A DNA stretch of 64,000 nt, taken from assembly GCF_900119145.1 (NCBI RefSeq), contig NZ_FPIY01000003.1, positions 162,299 through 226,298 on the forward strand, given 5' to 3'. Position 1 is the first letter of the stretch; every line of letters starts with the position of its first letter. Below, one piece after another: positions 46,295 through 55,365 of the stretch. Source of the stretch: Cellulophaga fucicola (lineage in GTDB: Bacteria; Bacteroidota; Bacteroidia; Flavobacteriales; Flavobacteriaceae). The position numbers were made by a program, and so were the translations under genes. A model generated the notes under the pieces. The model was not told the origin of the DNA. It ran no database searches and saw only the letters and a program-made list of their open reading frames with translations.

Positions 46295-47221
46295 TTATTG
46301 TAATTCTATATTAAACTGCGTTAATTCTGCAAATTGGCGCAGCCTTTTATCTACTTCTGTTTTTTCTAATTTCTCCATACGCTCTGTACCAAAACGTTCT
46401 ACACAAAAAGAAGCTAAATTAGATCCGTGAATAATTGCGCTTTTTAAATTCTCAAAAGACACATTACCAGACGCTGCTAAATAGCCAGAAAAACCACCGG
46501 CAAAAGTATCACCTGCTCCAGTAGGATCAAAAACCTCTTCTAAAGGTAATGCTGGCGCAAAGAATACCTTATCGTCTTTAAACAATAAAGCCCCGTGTTC
46601 TCCTTTTTTAATAACCACAAATTTTGGCCCCATTGTTTGTATTTTGGCTGCTGCCTTAACTAAAGAATATTCTCCTGTTAATTGTCTTGCCTCTTCATCA
46701 TTAATTGTAATAACATCTATATGCTTAATTACGTTTAACAATTCGTCTAAAGCATTATCCATCCAGAAATTCATTGTATCCAAAACAATTAGCTTTGGTT
46801 TTTCTGTCATTTGCTCTATAACACTCATTTGGACGGATGGATGTAAGTTTCCTAACATTACAACATCTGCATTTTTATAGCTCTCTGGAACAACTGGTTT
46901 AAAATCTGCTAATACGTTTAGTTCTGTTGCTAAAGTATCTCTAGAATTTAAATCGTTATGATATTTACCTTTCCAAAAAAATGTTTTACCACCTTTTACA
47001 ATTTCTAAGGCAGATAAATCTACGTTTTTGCTCTTTAATAAATCTAAGTGTTCTTCAGGGAAATCTTCACCAACAATAGATACTATTGCTGAGTTTACTT
47101 TAAACTGTGAAGCCGCTAAAGCTATATAGGTTGCTGCACCGCCAAGGATTACATCAGTTTTACCAAAAGGAGTCTCTATAGCATCAAAAGCTACAGTACC
47201 CACAATTAACAATTTGCTCAT
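46295..47221 (-). CDS. PfkB-family sugar or nucleoside kinase
   Basis: A 308-residue ribokinase-like enzyme, with the start taken at MSKLLIVGTVAFDAIETPFG (47221) and not the ATG 42 bp upstream. Family marks are the N-terminal GGAATYIALAASQF and the C-terminal PfkB signature DPTGAGDTFAGGFSGYLA with catalytic Asp. MDNALDELLNVIKHIDVITINDEEARQLTG lies between. Adenosine or ribose kinases are the nearest types; proximity to purF and purN suggests a nucleoside substrate but does not prove it. Confidence 0.85.
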   Translation of the reverse strand: MSKLLIVGTVAFDAIETPFGKTDVILGGAATYIALAASQFKVNSAIVSIVGEDFPEEHLDLLKSKNVDLSALEIVKGGKTFFWKGKYHNDLNSRDTLATELNVLADFKPVVPESYKNADVVMLGNLHPSVQMSVIEQMTEKPKLIVLDTMNFWMDNALDELLNVIKHIDVITINDEEARQLTGEYSLVKAAAKIQTMGPKFVVIKKGEHGALLFKDDKVFFAPALPLEEVFDPTGAGDTFAGGFSGYLAASGNVSFENLKSAIIHGSNLASFCVERFGTERMEKLEKTEVDKRLRQFAELTQFNIELQ

Positions 47222-47306
47222 ATAAGTTAATTTTGGTGCAAAGATACATTTTTGAAATAGCAATTCCGAAGCATTAGAACATCAATTTATAAAAAAAGAA
47301 AAACAC

Positions 47307-47939
47307 CTATTTACGCCCAAAGTCAGCCGGAATTTCTCCCCAAGCTTTGGTTTCCCACTTAACTATAGTAGTTGTGTAAGTATTACTCTTTAGCCAATCT
47401 TCCGCCCTTCGTATTAAATCAAAAACATCTTTATTCTTAGCAGACTCTGTTAATTTACTATTGCACTTTTTTTTACGAACCCAACTCATAGCGGTTCTAG
47501 AGTCTGTATATAAAATTCTGTCGCTATTGTTTTTCTTTAAATATGCCAAACCATGTACTAAGGCCAAAAACTCACCTATATTATTAGTTCCTTGTTTAAA
47601 CGGACCTTGTTTAAAAAGCTCTTTTGCTCCTTGGGTAACTACTCCTCTATATTCCATAATACCGGGATTACCACTAGAAGCTGCATCTACAGATATAGAG
47701 TTATAATTAGGTTGCCCTATTTTAAGCAACTCTTCTTTAGATAAGGTTGTGCTTACCTTTTTACCTTTATAGTCATCATAACTACCATTAAAGGCTTTTT
47801 TTGCAGCTTCAAAAGTTAAGAAAGATTTGTACTGCGCACCTTTCTCCTTATTAATAGCAGCCTTGCAAGCAGACCAAGAATCGTAAATACCTGGCTTTTT
47901 ACCTTTCCAAACTGTATAAAATTTTCCTTTTTTACCCAT
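47307..47939 (-). CDS. Ribonuclease H with N-terminal RNA/DNA-hybrid binding domain
   Basis: A 210-residue protein. Residues 1-55 are a viroplasmin-like hybrid-binding domain (FYTVWKGKKPGIYDSWSACKAAI, KSFLTFEAAKKAF), as in eukaryotic-type RNase H1. Residues ~75-205 are the RNase H fold, with SVDAASSGNPG, Glu in NNIGEFLALVHGL and Asp in ILYTDSRTAMSWV as catalytic acids. It removes RNA from RNA-DNA hybrids. It ends next to the start of purN with no gap. Confidence 0.9.
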   Translation of the reverse strand: MGKKGKFYTVWKGKKPGIYDSWSACKAAINKEKGAQYKSFLTFEAAKKAFNGSYDDYKGKKVSTTLSKEELLKIGQPNYNSISVDAASSGNPGIMEYRGVVTQGAKELFKQGPFKQGTNNIGEFLALVHGLAYLKKNNSDRILYTDSRTAMSWVRKKKCNSKLTESAKNKDVFDLIRRAEDWLKSNTYTTTIVKWETKAWGEIPADFGRK

Positions 47940-48506
47940 TTAGTTTGATAAAAGTTGATCTATTACTTTAGGAAAGTGCTCGTATTCTAATACATGAATT
48001 TTTTGCGCAATATCTTCTGCCGTATCTGTGCTAATAACTGCTGTTTTTGCCTGATGAATTATTGCTCCTTCGTCATAATTCTCATTTACATAATGAATTG
48101 TTATGCCAGTTTCTGTTTCATTATTATTTTTTACTGCATTATGCACATGCATTCCATACATTCCTTTGCCTCCATATTTTGGCAACAATGCAGGATGTAT
48201 ATTAACTATCTTATTAGGGAATGCAGCAACAAAATTTTCAGGTATTTTAAGTAAAAAACCAGCAAGTATAATTAGGTCTGGCTGCATACCTTTTATAATA
48301 TTTAGCAAGCAATCTGACTTAGAAAACGATTGCCTATTAAAATACAACGCATTAACATTCAATCTATTACACCTGTCAATAACTTTGGCATCTCTTTTGT
48401 TAGTAAGTACAGTGGCAATAGTAACCAAAGGGTTGTCTTTAAAATAATTTGCTATGTTCTCTACATTAGAACCAGAACCAGAAGCAAGCAGAACAATACG
48501 TTTCAT
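47940..48506 (-). CDS. purN: Phosphoribosylglycinamide formyltransferase
   Basis: A 188-residue enzyme that formylates GAR with 10-formyl-tetrahydrofolate in purine synthesis. Marks are LLASGSGSNVENIANYF, the catalytic Asn-His-Asp set in NIHPALLPKYGGKGMYGMHVH and HYVNENYDEGAIIHQ. Length is typical. It is divergent from acpP across 163 bp. Confidence 0.94.
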   Translation of the reverse strand: MKRIVLLASGSGSNVENIANYFKDNPLVTIATVLTNKRDAKVIDRCNRLNVNALYFNRQSFSKSDCLLNIIKGMQPDLIILAGFLLKIPENFVAAFPNKIVNIHPALLPKYGGKGMYGMHVHNAVKNNNETETGITIHYVNENYDEGAIIHQAKTAVISTDTAEDIAQKIHVLEYEHFPKVIDQLLSN

Positions 48507-48669
48507 AAAGCGCCAAATAAGTTAGTATAAAAGGATAAAATAAGGTCGTAAAATTAACACTTCAATATTAAATTAAATTAAAAATTGACACATTTTAACG
48601 ACATTTGGTGTTTTTAAACCAAAGTTTTTTATTTTTGCCTTCAATTAAAATTATTAAAACAAAATTATT

Positions 48670-48903
48670 ATGTCAGACATTGCATCAAGAGTAAAAGCTA
48701 TAATCGTTGACAAATTAGGAGTTGACGAGAACGAAGTTGTTACGGAAGCGAGCTTTACAAACGACCTAGGAGCAGATTCATTGGACACTGTTGAGTTGAT
48801 TATGGAGTTCGAAAAAGAATTCGATATTCAAATTCCAGATGATCAAGCGGAGAACATCGCAACAGTTGGTCAAGCAATAAGTTATATAGAAGAAGCAAAG
48901 TAA
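48670..48903 (+). CDS. acpP: Acyl carrier protein
   Basis: A 77-residue acidic four-helix protein that carries fatty-acid intermediates. The phosphopantetheine serine is in [19 protein letters not shown]. It is followed by a terminator and then fabF, the classic order. A partial terminator probably gives excess AcpP over FabF. Confidence 0.97.
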   Translation: MSDIASRVKAIIVDKLGVDENEVVTEASFTNDLGADSLDTVELIMEFEKEFDIQIPDDQAENIATVGQAISYIEEAK

Positions 48904-48930
48904 TTTATTATATCTTGAACAAGATTTAAA

Positions 48931-48974
48931 AAAAATATCCATGTGGTAGTCTTGCTGCATGGATTTTTTTTTTT
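48931..48974 (+). terminator. Terminator or attenuator between acpP and fabF
   Basis: ATCCATG (48937-48943) pairs with CATGGAT (48958-48964), followed by more than ten T's. Confidence 0.85.
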
Positions 48975-49018
48975 AATTTACACGTATCTAATAAATAGAT
49001 TTAACAAAATTTGAGTTC

Positions 49019-50269
49019 ATGCAATTAAAGCGAGTTGTAGTTACTGGTCTTGGAGCTTTAACGCCTATAGGCAATAACATAGAAGAATACTGGGATGGGT
49101 TGATAAATGGAAGAAGTGGATGCGCCCCTATTACCTATTATGACGCGGAAAAATTTAAAACTAAATTTGCCTGCGAATTAAAAAACTATAATCCAGCTGA
49201 TTTTTTTGACAGAAAAGAAGCACGTAAACTAGATAAGTTTGCTCAATACGCTATGGTTTCTGCAGATGAAGCTATCGCAGATTCTAAATTAGACTTAGAT
49301 ACATTAGACAAATTTAGAGTTGGTGTTATTTGGGGAGCTGGTATTGGCGGTTTAGAAACATTCCAAAACGAAGTATTAAATTTTGCTGCTGGTGACGGCA
49401 CGCCAAGGTTTAACCCTTTCTTTATACCAAAAATGATTGCTGATATAGCACCAGGTAACATATCTATTAAACATGGATTTATGGGACCTAACTATACTAC
49501 TGTATCTGCATGTGCATCTTCTGCAAATGCAATTATAGATGCATTAAACACTATACGTTTAGGTCACTGTGACGTTGTTGTTACTGGTGGTAGTGAAGCT
49601 GCCGTAACCATTGCTGGTATGGGTGGTTTTGGAGCAATGCATGCATTATCTACAAGAAACGATAGCCCAAAAACAGCATCTAGACCTTTTGACGCTACCA
49701 GAGATGGTTTTGTTTTAGGAGAAGGAGCTGGCGCACTTATATTAGAAGAATACGAACATGCAGTAGCAAGAGGTGCAAAAATTTATGCAGAAGTTGCTGG
49801 TGGCGGTTTATCTAGTGATGCTTACCATATGACAGCTCCACATCCAGAGGGTATTGGTGTTGTACGTGTTATGCAAAACTGTCTTAAAGATGCAGGCTTA
49901 AACCCTGAAGATGTAGATGCCATAAATACACATGGTACCTCTACTCCATTAGGAGACGTTGCAGAATTAAAAGCTATTACTAAAGTTTTTGGTGAGCACG
50001 CACATAACATAAATATAAACTCTACTAAATCTATGACAGGGCACTTACTTGGTGCTGCCGGAGCAATAGAAGCAATTGCATCTATACTAGCTATGGAACA
50101 CGGTATTGTACCGCCTACTATTAATCATGAGAATGTAGATGAGAATATAGATCCTAAGTTAAACCTTACACTTAATAAGGCTCAAAAAAGAGACGTGAAA
50201 GTTGCACTAAGCAACACGTTTGGATTTGGAGGGCACAATGCTTGTGTAATTTTTAAAAAAATAAACTAA
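49019..50269 (+). CDS. fabF: 3-oxoacyl-[acyl-carrier-protein] synthase II
   Basis: A 416-residue condensing enzyme for fatty-acid elongation. The catalytic Cys is in TVSACASSANAI, the two His in NTHGTSTPLGD and KSMTGHLLGAAGA, and the start is KRVVVTGLGALTPIGN. It ends NTFGFGGHNACVIF. rnc follows 4 bp later, a common flavobacterial order. Confidence 0.97.
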   Translation: MQLKRVVVTGLGALTPIGNNIEEYWDGLINGRSGCAPITYYDAEKFKTKFACELKNYNPADFFDRKEARKLDKFAQYAMVSADEAIADSKLDLDTLDKFRVGVIWGAGIGGLETFQNEVLNFAAGDGTPRFNPFFIPKMIADIAPGNISIKHGFMGPNYTTVSACASSANAIIDALNTIRLGHCDVVVTGGSEAAVTIAGMGGFGAMHALSTRNDSPKTASRPFDATRDGFVLGEGAGALILEEYEHAVARGAKIYAEVAGGGLSSDAYHMTAPHPEGIGVVRVMQNCLKDAGLNPEDVDAINTHGTSTPLGDVAELKAITKVFGEHAHNININSTKSMTGHLLGAAGAIEAIASILAMEHGIVPPTINHENVDENIDPKLNLTLNKAQKRDVKVALSNTFGFGGHNACVIFKKIN

Positions 50270-50273
50270 GATA

Positions 50274-51014
50274 ATGAGTTTTATCTCCAAAATATTTAAT
50301 TCCCATCCAGAAAAAGATGGGGATTTTTTTTTAGGAATAACACACATTTTAGGTTTTAAACCTAAAAATATAAGTATTTACCAGAAAGCTTTTTTGCATA
50401 GATCTGCAAACAAAAAAGACAAAGACGGAAATCCTTTAAACTACGAGCGTCTAGAATTTTTAGGAGACTCTATGCTAGGCACAATTATTTCTAAATACTT
50501 ATATAACGAGGTTCCTCTAGGAGACGAAGGTTACCTAACCAAAATGCGCTCCAAAATTGTTAGTAGAGAGCATTTAAACGAATTAGGAAAAGATCTAAAC
50601 CTAATTAAATACGTAGAAAGCAGAATCTCCAAATCTCATTTTGGAGAAAACATACATGGTAATGTTTTTGAAGCTCTAGTTGGTGCTATTTATTTAGATA
50701 GAGGATATAACTATTGCGAAAAATTTATTCGCGAAAGAGTAATAGGTCCTTATGTAGATATAGAACAACTAGAAGGTAAAGTAATAAGTTACAAAAGTTT
50801 GGTTATTGAGTGGTGCCAAAAACAAAAAAAGCAGTTTAATTATAATGTATATGAAGATACAGGTAATGATACTCTAAAACACTTTGCCGTAAAACTTTCT
50901 ATAGACAATAATATTATAGCAAAAGCAAGAGCAACATCTAAAAAGAAGGCAGAAGAGCTTGCTTCTAAGCGTGCTTTTTTCGCACTTCAAGACAAAATTA
51001 AGAAGTCTAAGTAA
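50274..51014 (+). CDS. rnc: Ribonuclease III
   Basis: A 246-residue double-strand RNA endonuclease. The catalytic signature is NYERLEFLGDSMLGTIIS, with a second acidic patch in NVFEALVGAIYLDRGY. A dsRNA-binding domain fills residues ~165-240 (YKSLVIEWCQKQKKQFNY, ATSKKKAEELASKRAF). It matures rRNA and could cleave small RNA-mRNA duplexes. Confidence 0.96.
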   Translation: MSFISKIFNSHPEKDGDFFLGITHILGFKPKNISIYQKAFLHRSANKKDKDGNPLNYERLEFLGDSMLGTIISKYLYNEVPLGDEGYLTKMRSKIVSREHLNELGKDLNLIKYVESRISKSHFGENIHGNVFEALVGAIYLDRGYNYCEKFIRERVIGPYVDIEQLEGKVISYKSLVIEWCQKQKKQFNYNVYEDTGNDTLKHFAVKLSIDNNIIAKARATSKKKAEELASKRAFFALQDKIKKSK

Positions 51015-51124
51015 AATAATTGTTAACTAAAACGTTTTCGCTCTAAATACCTTGCTCAAACCTTAAAACATACTAGGCTAGTATTTGTTTTAATCCTATA
51101 TTTACTCTTTCAGACATAAAGAAT

Positions 51125-51589
51125 ATGGGAGCTATACATAAAATTTCTGAAGATTTTTTTGAAGATTCTTTTTCATTAATTGCTCTACACAGCAGTCTAG
51201 AAGATTATGCAATTGGCTATAATCTCAATTTATTTTTAAAAGCTAATTTTAAAAGAGCTAAAGTAGATTTAGATGTCAACCAGCGTATTTCATTTCCTTT
51301 TTTCGAATGGGAAGATGTAGACAATCACAATAACTGGACTTTAATTAGCAACCATAGTAAAATAGAAGAACAAGAGGAACAAGGAGGTCTGTTTGGTAGT
51401 GAACTATCATACACAACACATTATCTAGTGCCCGAATATAAGGACGTAGATTATTTTTTAAAGATTGAGCAAGAAGACAAACAAATTGTAGCTGCAATTT
51501 TAAAGCAAATTGTAAGTATACCAAAAATTGTAACTGCTTATAGTATTGATGTTGATAACCTAAAATCTAAAAACAACTTAATTTTTTAA
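51125..51589 (+). CDS. IPExxxVDY family protein of unknown function
   Basis: A 154-residue protein. It carries YLVPEYKDVDYFLKIEQED, matching the motif that names the family in Bacteroidetes, where it usually lies between rnc and pyk as here. No enzyme motif is visible. The 110-bp gap before it holds no clear feature. Its stop is 2 bp before pyk. Confidence 0.8.
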   Translation: MGAIHKISEDFFEDSFSLIALHSSLEDYAIGYNLNLFLKANFKRAKVDLDVNQRISFPFFEWEDVDNHNNWTLISNHSKIEEQEEQGGLFGSELSYTTHYLVPEYKDVDYFLKIEQEDKQIVAAILKQIVSIPKIVTAYSIDVDNLKSKNNLIF

Positions 51590-51591
51590 GA

Positions 51592-53037
51592 ATGCCAACT
51601 AACAAAAAAACAAAAATAGTAGCAACACTAGGACCAGCTACCAGCACAAAAGAGGTTTTAAGAGATATGATTAATTCTGGAGTAGATGTCTTTAGAATTA
51701 ATTTTTCACATGCAGATTATGCAGATGTTACTGAGCGTGTTAAAATGATACGTGAACTAAGTGAAGAATTAGGATCTAACACTTCTATATTAGGAGATTT
51801 ACAAGGACCTAAACTTAGAGTTGGTGTAATGGCTGGCGAAGTAGTTGTTTCACCAGGAGACAAAATATCTTTTATAACAGGTAAACCTTTTGAAGGTACT
51901 GCAGAAAGAGTATACATGAACTATGCTTCTTTCCCTAAAGATGTTAAGCCAGGAGAATTAGTTCTTTTAGACGATGGTAAATTAATGTTTAAAGTACTTT
52001 CTACAAACAAAAAAGACGAAGTAAAAGCTGAAGTTATACAAGGTGGCCCTTTAAAATCTAAAAAAGGAGTAAACTTACCTAACACTAACATCTCTTTACC
52101 TGCTTTAACAGAAAAAGATATTAAAGATGCAATTTTTGCCATATCACAAAATGTAGATTGGATAGCACTTTCTTTTGTACGTTTTAGTCAAGATTTAATT
52201 GACCTACAAACGCTAATTAAAAAGCACACAGATCACAAAATTCCAATTATAGCTAAGATTGAAAAACCTGAAGCTGTAGAAAATATAGATAAAATTGTTG
52301 CTTATTGCGATGGCCTAATGGTTGCTCGTGGAGATCTAGGAGTAGAAGTTCCTGCACATGAGGTACCATTAATTCAGAAACAACTAGTACTTACCGCTAA
52401 AAAAGCGCGTATTCCTGTAATTATTGCTACACAAATGATGGAAACAATGATCACAAGCCTTACACCAACACGTGCAGAGGTTAATGACGTTGCAAACTCT
52501 GTTATGGATGGTGCAGATGCTGTAATGCTTTCAGGAGAAACTTCTGTTGGTAATTACCCAGTACAAGTAATACAAAAAATGACTAGCATTTTAAAAAGCG
52601 TAGAAGGATCAGATTTAATTTCTGTACCACATAACCCACCACATGTAAAAACAAGCAGATACATTACAAAATCTGTATGTTACCATGCGGCTATTATGGC
52701 TAATGAAATTAAAGCAAAAGCAATTTCTACATTAACAAATAGTGGTTACACCGCATTTCAGATTTCTGCATGGAGACCAAGTGCACACATATTAGTATTT
52801 ACATCTAATAAAAGAATATTAACACAACTAAACCTTTTATGGGGTGTTAAAGCTTTTTATTACGATAAGTACGTGTCTACAGATGAAACTATAGACGATG
52901 TAAATGCAATTGCTTGTAAAAAAGGATTTTTAGAAGTAGGGGATATGCTTATTAGTCTTGCCGCTATGCCAATTAAAAATAAAGGTATGGTAAACACATT
53001 ACGCGTTACAGAAGTAGAAGCTAGCACAATGAAATAG
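51592..53037 (+). CDS. pyk: Pyruvate kinase
   Basis: A 481-residue glycolytic enzyme that makes ATP and pyruvate from phosphoenolpyruvate. Marks are KIVATLGPATSTKEVL, FRINFSHADY, IIAKIEKPEAVENID with the catalytic Lys, VARGDLGVEVP and TQMMETMITSLTPTRAEVND. A strong terminator follows. Confidence 0.97.
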   Translation: MPTNKKTKIVATLGPATSTKEVLRDMINSGVDVFRINFSHADYADVTERVKMIRELSEELGSNTSILGDLQGPKLRVGVMAGEVVVSPGDKISFITGKPFEGTAERVYMNYASFPKDVKPGELVLLDDGKLMFKVLSTNKKDEVKAEVIQGGPLKSKKGVNLPNTNISLPALTEKDIKDAIFAISQNVDWIALSFVRFSQDLIDLQTLIKKHTDHKIPIIAKIEKPEAVENIDKIVAYCDGLMVARGDLGVEVPAHEVPLIQKQLVLTAKKARIPVIIATQMMETMITSLTPTRAEVNDVANSVMDGADAVMLSGETSVGNYPVQVIQKMTSILKSVEGSDLISVPHNPPHVKTSRYITKSVCYHAAIMANEIKAKAISTLTNSGYTAFQISAWRPSAHILVFTSNKRILTQLNLLWGVKAFYYDKYVSTDETIDDVNAIACKKGFLEVGDMLISLAAMPIKNKGMVNTLRVTEVEASTMK

Positions 53038-53060
53038 TTTAAAAAACTAGTAATAGATAT

Positions 53061-53091
53061 AAAAATCCCAGGCAATGTCTGGGATTTTTTT
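53061..53091 (+). terminator. Terminator of pyk
   Basis: AATCCCAG (53064-53071) pairs with CTGGGATT (53079-53086), followed by a T-run. Confidence 0.9.
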
Positions 53092-53169
53092 GTTTATTGT
53101 TTTCCTTATTATTGTAAGTATACAAACAACCAAAAGACTAATTATATAGGTTGACTTAAAAATGTCTTT

Positions 53170-54012
53170 ATGAAATTTAAATATACTGATACTAAAATTG
53201 ATTCTGTTTTTGGAATGACAGACGACATTAAAAAACATCTAACTTATTTTAATACCAATAAAGACACCATAAGCATTTTATGGAACCAAAATAACACCGC
53301 CGTAACTTTAGAAATAGACAACACAGCTATAGAACTACAGCCTAATCAATTAATAACAACTACTTATTTACACTACGTCTCCTATCAAAAAGCAGAGCAG
53401 CCCTTAACTGCTTTTATGTTTAATAGACCTTTTTATTGTATTAGAGACCATGATAGCGAAGTGTCTTGTAACGGAATCTTATTCTTTGGCACTCAAGAAC
53501 TACCTATTGTAACTATCCCAGAAGAGCAGCAACGTAAATTTAACACCCTATACGAGATTTTTATAGACGAATTTAGCACATCTGACAAGATACAAGGAGA
53601 TATGCTTCAGATGCTCTTAAAAAGGCTTATAATAATCTGTACACGCTTAGCAAAAGATCAACTTACTCTAAAAAAATTAAATAACGAGCAAATAGACCTG
53701 GTTCGTAAATTTAATGTCTTGGTTGATGAGCATTATAAAACCAAACGTAAAGTAAGCGACTACGCAGAACTACTTTTTAAGAGTCCCAAAACCCTTTCTA
53801 ATATTTTTGCGCTTTACAACCAAAACACTCCACAACAAATTATATTAAGTAGAATTGCATTAGAAGCAAAACGACTTATGAATTTTACAGATAAGCAAAA
53901 CCAAGAAATTGCATACGATTTAGGTTTTAACGATCCAGCTCATTTCAGTTCATTTTTTAAAAAAATGACCAATCATTCTCCTACTCAATACCGCGAATTA
54001 CACAAAAACTAA
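53170..54012 (+). CDS. AraC-family regulator, probable controller of the 54111-55299 cluster
   Basis: A 280-residue regulator. Residues ~1-150 form a sensor part of uncertain type. Residues ~185-280 are the AraC helix-turn-helix pair (VSDYAELLFKSPKTLSNIF, EIAYDLGFNDPAHFSSFFKK, SPTQYRE). A direct repeat with 21-bp period lies just after its stop and before the next promoter, so it probably activates the downstream genes. The inducing signal is not visible. Confidence 0.87.
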   Translation: MKFKYTDTKIDSVFGMTDDIKKHLTYFNTNKDTISILWNQNNTAVTLEIDNTAIELQPNQLITTTYLHYVSYQKAEQPLTAFMFNRPFYCIRDHDSEVSCNGILFFGTQELPIVTIPEEQQRKFNTLYEIFIDEFSTSDKIQGDMLQMLLKRLIIICTRLAKDQLTLKKLNNEQIDLVRKFNVLVDEHYKTKRKVSDYAELLFKSPKTLSNIFALYNQNTPQQIILSRIALEAKRLMNFTDKQNQEIAYDLGFNDPAHFSSFFKKMTNHSPTQYRELHKN

Positions 54013-54016
54013 CCTT

Positions 54017-54047
54017 TCGGGAAATTTCTACAAGCCGTCGGGAAATT
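54017..54047 (+). promoter_or_regulatory. AraC-type operator: direct repeat TCGGGAAATT
   Basis: TCGGGAAATT occurs at 54017-54026 and 54038-54047, a 21-bp period that puts both on the same DNA face, as AraC-family dimers require. It ends 29 bp before a -7-like box. Confidence 0.75.
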
Positions 54048-54076
54048 GCTATTAACAAAAAGCTTTTAATAGGTCG

Positions 54077-54084
54077 CATCTTTG
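54077..54084 (+). promoter_or_regulatory. -7 box of the 54111-55299 cluster
   Basis: CATCTTTG matches TAnnTTTG at 7 of 8 positions and lies 26 bp before the small ORF at 54111. Confidence 0.55.
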
Positions 54085-54110
54085 CATTGTAATTATAAAA
54101 CAACGCAATT

Positions 54111-54272
54111 ATGAACTTAATACATACATCTATTTTTAACCTAATTGAAATATTTAGGTCAGAGAAAAAAAGTAAACAACAATCTGTATTAGCAACAGAT
54201 CATTGTGAAAAAAAATACCATCACGATTTCTACTGTGATGCAGAAAAACCTTTTATCCAAAATTTTCAATAA
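54111..54272 (+). CDS. Small 53-residue protein downstream of the AraC operator
   Basis: An open frame of 53 codons starting MNLIHTSIFNLIEIFRSEKK and ending FIQNFQ. It has two cysteines and a histidine-rich stretch (DHCEKKYHHDFYC) that could bind metal. It is the first ORF after the predicted promoter, 48 bp before the AhpD-like gene. Not recognised; coding status is likely but not proven. Confidence 0.5.
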   Translation: MNLIHTSIFNLIEIFRSEKKSKQQSVLATDHCEKKYHHDFYCDAEKPFIQNFQ

Positions 54273-54320
54273 AAAATAACACAAATCGTCATTCTTAAAA
54301 ATGACATTAAAAAAATAATT

Positions 54321-54857
54321 ATGAGCAATTTTAGCGTATTAACAAGAGCAGAAGTAAGTGAAAAAAATCAAGGTATTTTTGATTCACTAGAGAAAAAAGT
54401 AGGTTTTGTACCTAACCTATACGCAGCATACGCACATTCTAATAACGCATTAGAAAACTACCTTAATTTAAGTGCTGCAAAAACCTCTTTGTCTGCAAAA
54501 GAAAAAGAAGCAGTAAACTTAGCAGTTAGTGAGGTTAACAAATGTATTTACTGTTTATCTGCACATACTGCAATTGGCAAAATGAATGGTTTTACAGATT
54601 CAGAAATATTAGAATTAAGAGCCGGCAAAGCTTCTTTTAACTCTAAACTAGATGCTTTAGCAGCTTTAGCTAAAAACATTACAGAAAAAAGAGGCGCAAC
54701 AAACACTACTGTTGTAGATAACTTTTTAAACGCTGGTTACACTAAAGAAAACTTAATAGACACTATAGTTTTAGTTGGCGATAAAACTATATCTAACTAT
54801 GTACACAGCACAACAAAAGTGCCTGTAGATTTCCCTTTAGCACAACCATTAAACTAA
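54321..54857 (+). CDS. AhpD-like carboxymuconolactone decarboxylase family protein
   Basis: A 178-residue all-helical protein. The redox motif CxxC followed by His is in NKCIYCLSAHTAIGK, as in AhpD and related peroxidases. The N-terminus (SVLTRAEVSEKNQGIFDSLEKKVGFVPNLY) is typical of the peroxidase-related subgroup. It probably handles peroxides or acts as a disulfide reductase. It follows the AraC operator and precedes a cupredoxin-like gene by 43 bp. Confidence 0.85.
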   Translation: MSNFSVLTRAEVSEKNQGIFDSLEKKVGFVPNLYAAYAHSNNALENYLNLSAAKTSLSAKEKEAVNLAVSEVNKCIYCLSAHTAIGKMNGFTDSEILELRAGKASFNSKLDALAALAKNITEKRGATNTTVVDNFLNAGYTKENLIDTIVLVGDKTISNYVHSTTKVPVDFPLAQPLN

Positions 54858-54900
54858 GTAGAAGCTTAAAATAAAAATAACAAACAATTAAATAAACAAG

Positions 54901-55299
54901 ATGAAAAATTTAAAAAGCGCAATCGCATTAATAGCACTAGCAGTAGGTTCTGTATTTACAAGTAACGCACAGGACAAAATGGACAAAAAAGCTCCTAAAG
55001 TAGTTTCTTTAGAGCAAGTTGAAGGTGAGTTTACTAAGAAAAACTTAACTCTAAGTCAAGGTACTTATGTCTTTGAAATTGCAAACAACAATGTTGGTCA
55101 TGATGTTGGTTTTGTACTCGTAAAAAAAGGACAAGATATTAGCAAGCCAGAAAACCACATTAAAACAGCTTACGTTACTAAAGCAGTTGCTAATGGCAAA
55201 AAAGAAAAATCTAACCCAACGGTTTTAGAAAAAGGTGAGTACGTATACTTTTGCCCCTTAAACCCAACGGCTACAGACAATACAATTACAGTAAATTAA
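54901..55299 (+). CDS. Periplasmic cupredoxin-like protein with incomplete copper site
   Basis: A 132-residue exported protein (signal 1-23, ending SNAQ). The fold is cupredoxin-like, with YVFEIANNNVGHDVGFVLV supplying a first His and VLEKGEYVYFCPLNPTATDN supplying the Cys. The usual His and Met after that Cys are missing (CPLNPT), so a normal type 1 copper centre is unlikely. It may bind copper differently or only keep the fold. It is the last gene of the AraC-linked cluster. Confidence 0.7.
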   Translation: MKNLKSAIALIALAVGSVFTSNAQDKMDKKAPKVVSLEQVEGEFTKKNLTLSQGTYVFEIANNNVGHDVGFVLVKKGQDISKPENHIKTAYVTKAVANGKKEKSNPTVLEKGEYVYFCPLNPTATDNTITVN

Positions 55300-55318
55300 G
55301 GGTAATCTTTTTTTGTGT

Positions 55319-55363
55319 AAAAATCCTCTTCTGGCATACCTATGCTGGTAGAGGGTTTTTTTA
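55319..55363. terminator. Terminator between cupredoxin-like and Gre-like genes
   Basis: AAAATCCTCT pairs with AGAGGGTTTTTT with an inner imperfect stem (GGCATA/TATGCT). It serves the two converging genes. Confidence 0.75.
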
Positions 55364-55365
55364 TT

